The notes under the pieces are model-generated. The model had not been told where the DNA came from. It saw only the letters and a program-made list of their open reading frames with translations, and ran no database searches. From NCBI GenBank assembly GCA_946629205.1, contig CAMOXP010000083.1:1-6358 (forward strand): a DNA stretch of 6,358 nucleotides, in the 5' to 3' direction. This document shows positions 4,816-6,358 of this stretch, in pieces. The DNA is from an uncultured Bacillota bacterium. GTDB taxonomy: Bacteria; Bacillota; Clostridia; Peptostreptococcales; Anaerovoracaceae. How positions within the stretch are numbered: position 1 is the stretch's first letter; every line of letters starts with the position of its first letter. Made by a program: the position numbers and the translations under genes.

Positions 4816-5238
4816 CTATTCTTCCGGCGACCAGGACGGCTGCACTTCATCGATTTGCAGAACCCCGTCTGTTTTTGCTGCGACCTGATACTGGTCTTCA
4901 TAGACGATCTCGCCCGGCGTGTTCGTGTACACCACATAGTAAGGATGGTTGTACCGCTCGAGCAGCCACAGAGCAGGCCGGATCATCCTCATCATCTCAT
5001 GAGTGTTTTCTGTTTTGAACCAGCAAACCACAGGTTCCTGTCTTTTGCATGGCTCAGGCCACGGAAGTGTTTCCGCAAACCAGTCGTCGATCTCCCGGTA
5101 CAGATCCGCGTCCTCTTCTTCCATGACATCCTCCTGTATCAGCTGCCAGCACATGCTGAAGATGCCCTTTGCGTACATCGTGTTCTTCGCCAGTTCTTTG
5201 CCCTGGATCCTCACATATTTGTATTTCGGTTTGCTCAT
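4816..5238 (-). CDS. Conserved-looking soluble protein of unknown function
   Basis: A 140-residue protein with no signal peptide or membrane segment, which I cannot assign. It starts with a basic stretch (K-P-K-Y-K-Y-V-R, 3-10), has an acidic middle (E38-D52), and ends in an acidic tail. Trp, Tyr and Met are frequent, for example in H-E-M-M-R-M-I-R-P (80-88) and N-H-P-Y-Y-V-V-Y (97-104). The compact alpha/beta character suggests a small cytoplasmic domain. The start at 5238 is fixed by a perfect AGGAGGTG a few bases upstream; the longer frame to 5367 would run through the cysK terminator. An extended -10 promoter lies just upstream, so it is transcribed separately from cysK. It ends 5 bp from the DUF3842 gene on the other strand. 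Confidence 0.82.
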   Translation of the reverse strand: MSKPKYKYVRIQGKELAKNTMYAKGIFSMCWQLIQEDVMEEEDADLYREIDDWFAETLPWPEPCKRQEPVVCWFKTENTHEMMRMIRPALWLLERYNHPYYVVYTNTPGEIVYEDQYQVAAKTDGVLQIDEVQPSWSPEE

Positions 5239-5262
5239 ACGGCACCTCCTGTTTACGCGCAT

Positions 5263-5271
5263 AGTATACCA
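5263..5271 (-). promoter_or_regulatory. Extended -10 promoter of the 4816-5238 gene
   Basis: The minus strand reads TGGTATACT, a TG-N extension followed by TATACT (5 of 6). The -35 position falls in the A/T tract of the cysK terminator and is poor, which an extended -10 tolerates. Transcription should start near 5256, giving an 18-nt leader. Confidence 0.55.
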
Positions 5272-5282
5272 TATTTCTGTAC

Positions 5283-5325
5283 AAAAAAACCCGGCAGGGT
5301 CTTCAATGATGTGCCGGGTTTTTTT
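5283..5325 (-). terminator. Rho-independent terminator of cysK (symmetric)
   Basis: A perfect 14-bp inverted repeat pairs seven A plus CCCGGCA (5283-5296) with TGCCGGG plus seven T (5312-5325) around a 15-nt loop. On the minus strand it follows the cysK stop by about 55 bp. The same structure would also work on the plus strand, where it would stop antisense transcripts heading into cysK. Confidence 0.93.
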
Positions 5326-5379
5326 GCAAGTCGATTGTCCATGTATCAGTAAGGAGGATTCTAACACATATGTATTTTT

Positions 5380-6312
5380 CTATTCTGTAAACAGCGGTGT
5401 GGAGTAGTATCTGTCGCCGCTGTCAGGCAACAGAACAACTATGGTCTTGCCTTTGTTCTCCGGTTTCTTCGCGTACTCGATTCCTGCATGGAGCGCTGCA
5501 CCGGAGGAGATGCCTACCGAGATGCCCTCCTTCTTGGCCAAGTATTTCGCCGCCGCAAAAGCATCCTCGCCGCCTGCACGGAAGATTTCATCATATACCG
5601 CGGTGTTCAGCACATCCGGAACAAATCCTGCGCCGATGCCCTGGATCTTATGGGGGCCGGCCTTGCCTTCAGAGAGGACCGGGGAATCGTCCGGCTCAAG
5701 GGCAACGATCTTCACATCCGGTTTCTGGCTCTTGAGGTATTCCCCTGTGCCGGTCAGTGTGCCGCCGGTGCCTACGCCGGCGATGAAAATGTCGACTGCG
5801 CCGTCTGTATCGTTCCAGATCTCCGGACCGGTAGTCGCCTTATGGACGGCCGGATTGGCCGGATTGACGAACTGTCCCGGAATGAAGCCACCCGGAATCT
5901 CATCCGCCAGTTCTTCTGCTTTCTCGATGGCGCCCTTCATTCCTTTGGCGCCTTCTGTGAGAACGATCTCCGCACCGTACGCCTTCAGGATATTTCTTCT
6001 CTCTACACTCATGGTTTCCGGCATGGTCAGGATCGCGCGGTATCCCTTGGCCGCTGCGATCGCCGCCAGACCGATGCCTGTGTTGCCCGAGGTCGGCTCG
6101 ATGATCACGGACCCTTCCTTCAGGATTCCCTTCTCCTCTGCGTCCTCGATCATGGACTTGGCGATTCTGTCCTTGACGCTGCCGGCCGGATTGAAATACT
6201 CCAGCTTGACCAGAAGCGTCGCCTCCAGCCCCAGATCCTTTTCAATATTGACCACTTCTACGAGCGGTGTGTTTCCGATCAGTCCCAGTGTTCCTTTATA
6301 AATATTAGCCAT
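5380..6312 (-). CDS. cysK: Cysteine synthase (O-acetylserine sulfhydrylase)
   Basis: A 310-residue PLP enzyme that makes L-cysteine from O-acetyl-L-serine and sulfide in the cytoplasm. The length is typical for the family. The PLP-binding lysine is K47 in N-P-A-G-S-V-K-D-R (41-49). The substrate-binding loop T-S-G-N-T-G is at 74-79, the PLP phosphate loop G-V-G-T-G-G-T at 179-185, the active-site region around G-I-S-S-G-A-A at 267-273, and the C-terminal P-D-S-G-D-R-Y-Y-S-T at 296-305. The ATG at 6312 has AGGAGG 9 nt upstream. The gene is monocistronic here, with its own terminator at 5283-5325 and a -10 box at 6346-6351. It ends in F-T-E rather than the -I found in partners of serine acetyltransferase complexes, so tight SAT binding through the tail looks uncertain. 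Cystathionine beta-synthase-like activity is a less likely alternative. Confidence 0.96.
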   Translation of the reverse strand: MANIYKGTLGLIGNTPLVEVVNIEKDLGLEATLLVKLEYFNPAGSVKDRIAKSMIEDAEEKGILKEGSVIIEPTSGNTGIGLAAIAAAKGYRAILTMPETMSVERRNILKAYGAEIVLTEGAKGMKGAIEKAEELADEIPGGFIPGQFVNPANPAVHKATTGPEIWNDTDGAVDIFIAGVGTGGTLTGTGEYLKSQKPDVKIVALEPDDSPVLSEGKAGPHKIQGIGAGFVPDVLNTAVYDEIFRAGGEDAFAAAKYLAKKEGISVGISSGAALHAGIEYAKKPENKGKTIVVLLPDSGDRYYSTPLFTE

Positions 6313-6345
6313 TTGAATGTGCCTCCTTTTATTGTTCTATTATGT

Positions 6346-6351
6346 ATTATA
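6346..6351 (-). promoter_or_regulatory. -10 box of cysK
   Basis: The minus strand reads TATAAT, a perfect -10 hexamer directly preceded by TG. The -35 box would lie beyond the window edge. The start would be near 6339, giving a leader of about 27 nt, too short for a T-box or SAM riboswitch. Confidence 0.55.
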
Positions 6352-6358
6352 CACCTAT

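Noticed and set aside
5239..5367. Upstream extension of the 4816-5238 protein
   Set aside because: The extension translates through the cysK terminator and the promoter, while the start at 5238 has a perfect ribosome binding site.
5441..6301. Long open frame on the plus strand opposite cysK (286 codons)
   Set aside because: cysK is unmistakable on the minus strand; the opposite frame has Ser/Pro-rich low-complexity composition and no ribosome binding site.
6313..6358. Possible T-box or SAM riboswitch for cysK
   Set aside because: The predicted start near 6339 leaves only about 27 nt of leader, too short for either structure.

Overview
The window looks like chromosomal DNA of a low-to-middle GC Gram-positive anaerobe of the Firmicutes (Clostridia or Erysipelotrichia type). 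The grounds are strong AGGAGG ribosome binding sites, canonical sigma-A promoters, U-tailed hairpin terminators, and a DUF3842-type protein with a small membrane-protein pair of a kind I associate with gut Firmicutes. The species cannot be named from this sequence. No tRNA, rRNA, CRISPR array, insertion sequence or phage gene was seen.

Layout from left to right: (1) the 3' end of a gene cut by the window edge, possibly a C39-like peptidase domain (1-477, +). (2) A LysR-family regulator (482-1345, -), divergent from a ten-helix EamA/DMT transporter (1461-2378, +). They share a 115-bp spacer in which two sigma-A promoters interlock around a palindrome, the usual arrangement for a LysR protein controlling its neighbour and itself. 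(3) An unrecognised membrane protein (2373-3230, -) whose 3' end overlaps that of the transporter. (4) A 300-bp non-coding stretch leading into two small membrane proteins (3532-3951 and 3953-4264, +) closed by a strong terminator. (5) A DUF3842-type protein (4400-4810, +). (6) A 140-residue soluble protein of unknown function (4816-5238, -). (7) cysK, cysteine synthase (5380-6312, -), with its own terminator and a promoter at the right edge.

The most interesting part is 3320-4810. An almost identical 18-bp GC-tract sequence with a CCCC-N4-GGGG core (16 of 18 positions the same) lies upstream of the two-gene membrane unit and again directly upstream of the DUF3842 gene, just after the terminator that separates them. 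It resembles operators of the CsoR/FrmR family of metal- or sulfur-sensing repressors. The first membrane protein carries an EHxxHxE motif and a later HE pair beside its membrane segments. I infer that the three genes form one regulon, possibly for metal or sulfur-species homeostasis. No CsoR-like repressor gene is present in the window, and the function is unproven.

All three convergent gene pairs (477/482, 2378/2373, 4810/4816) meet with between 6 bp of overlap and 5 bp of gap, and no intrinsic terminator lies at these junctions.
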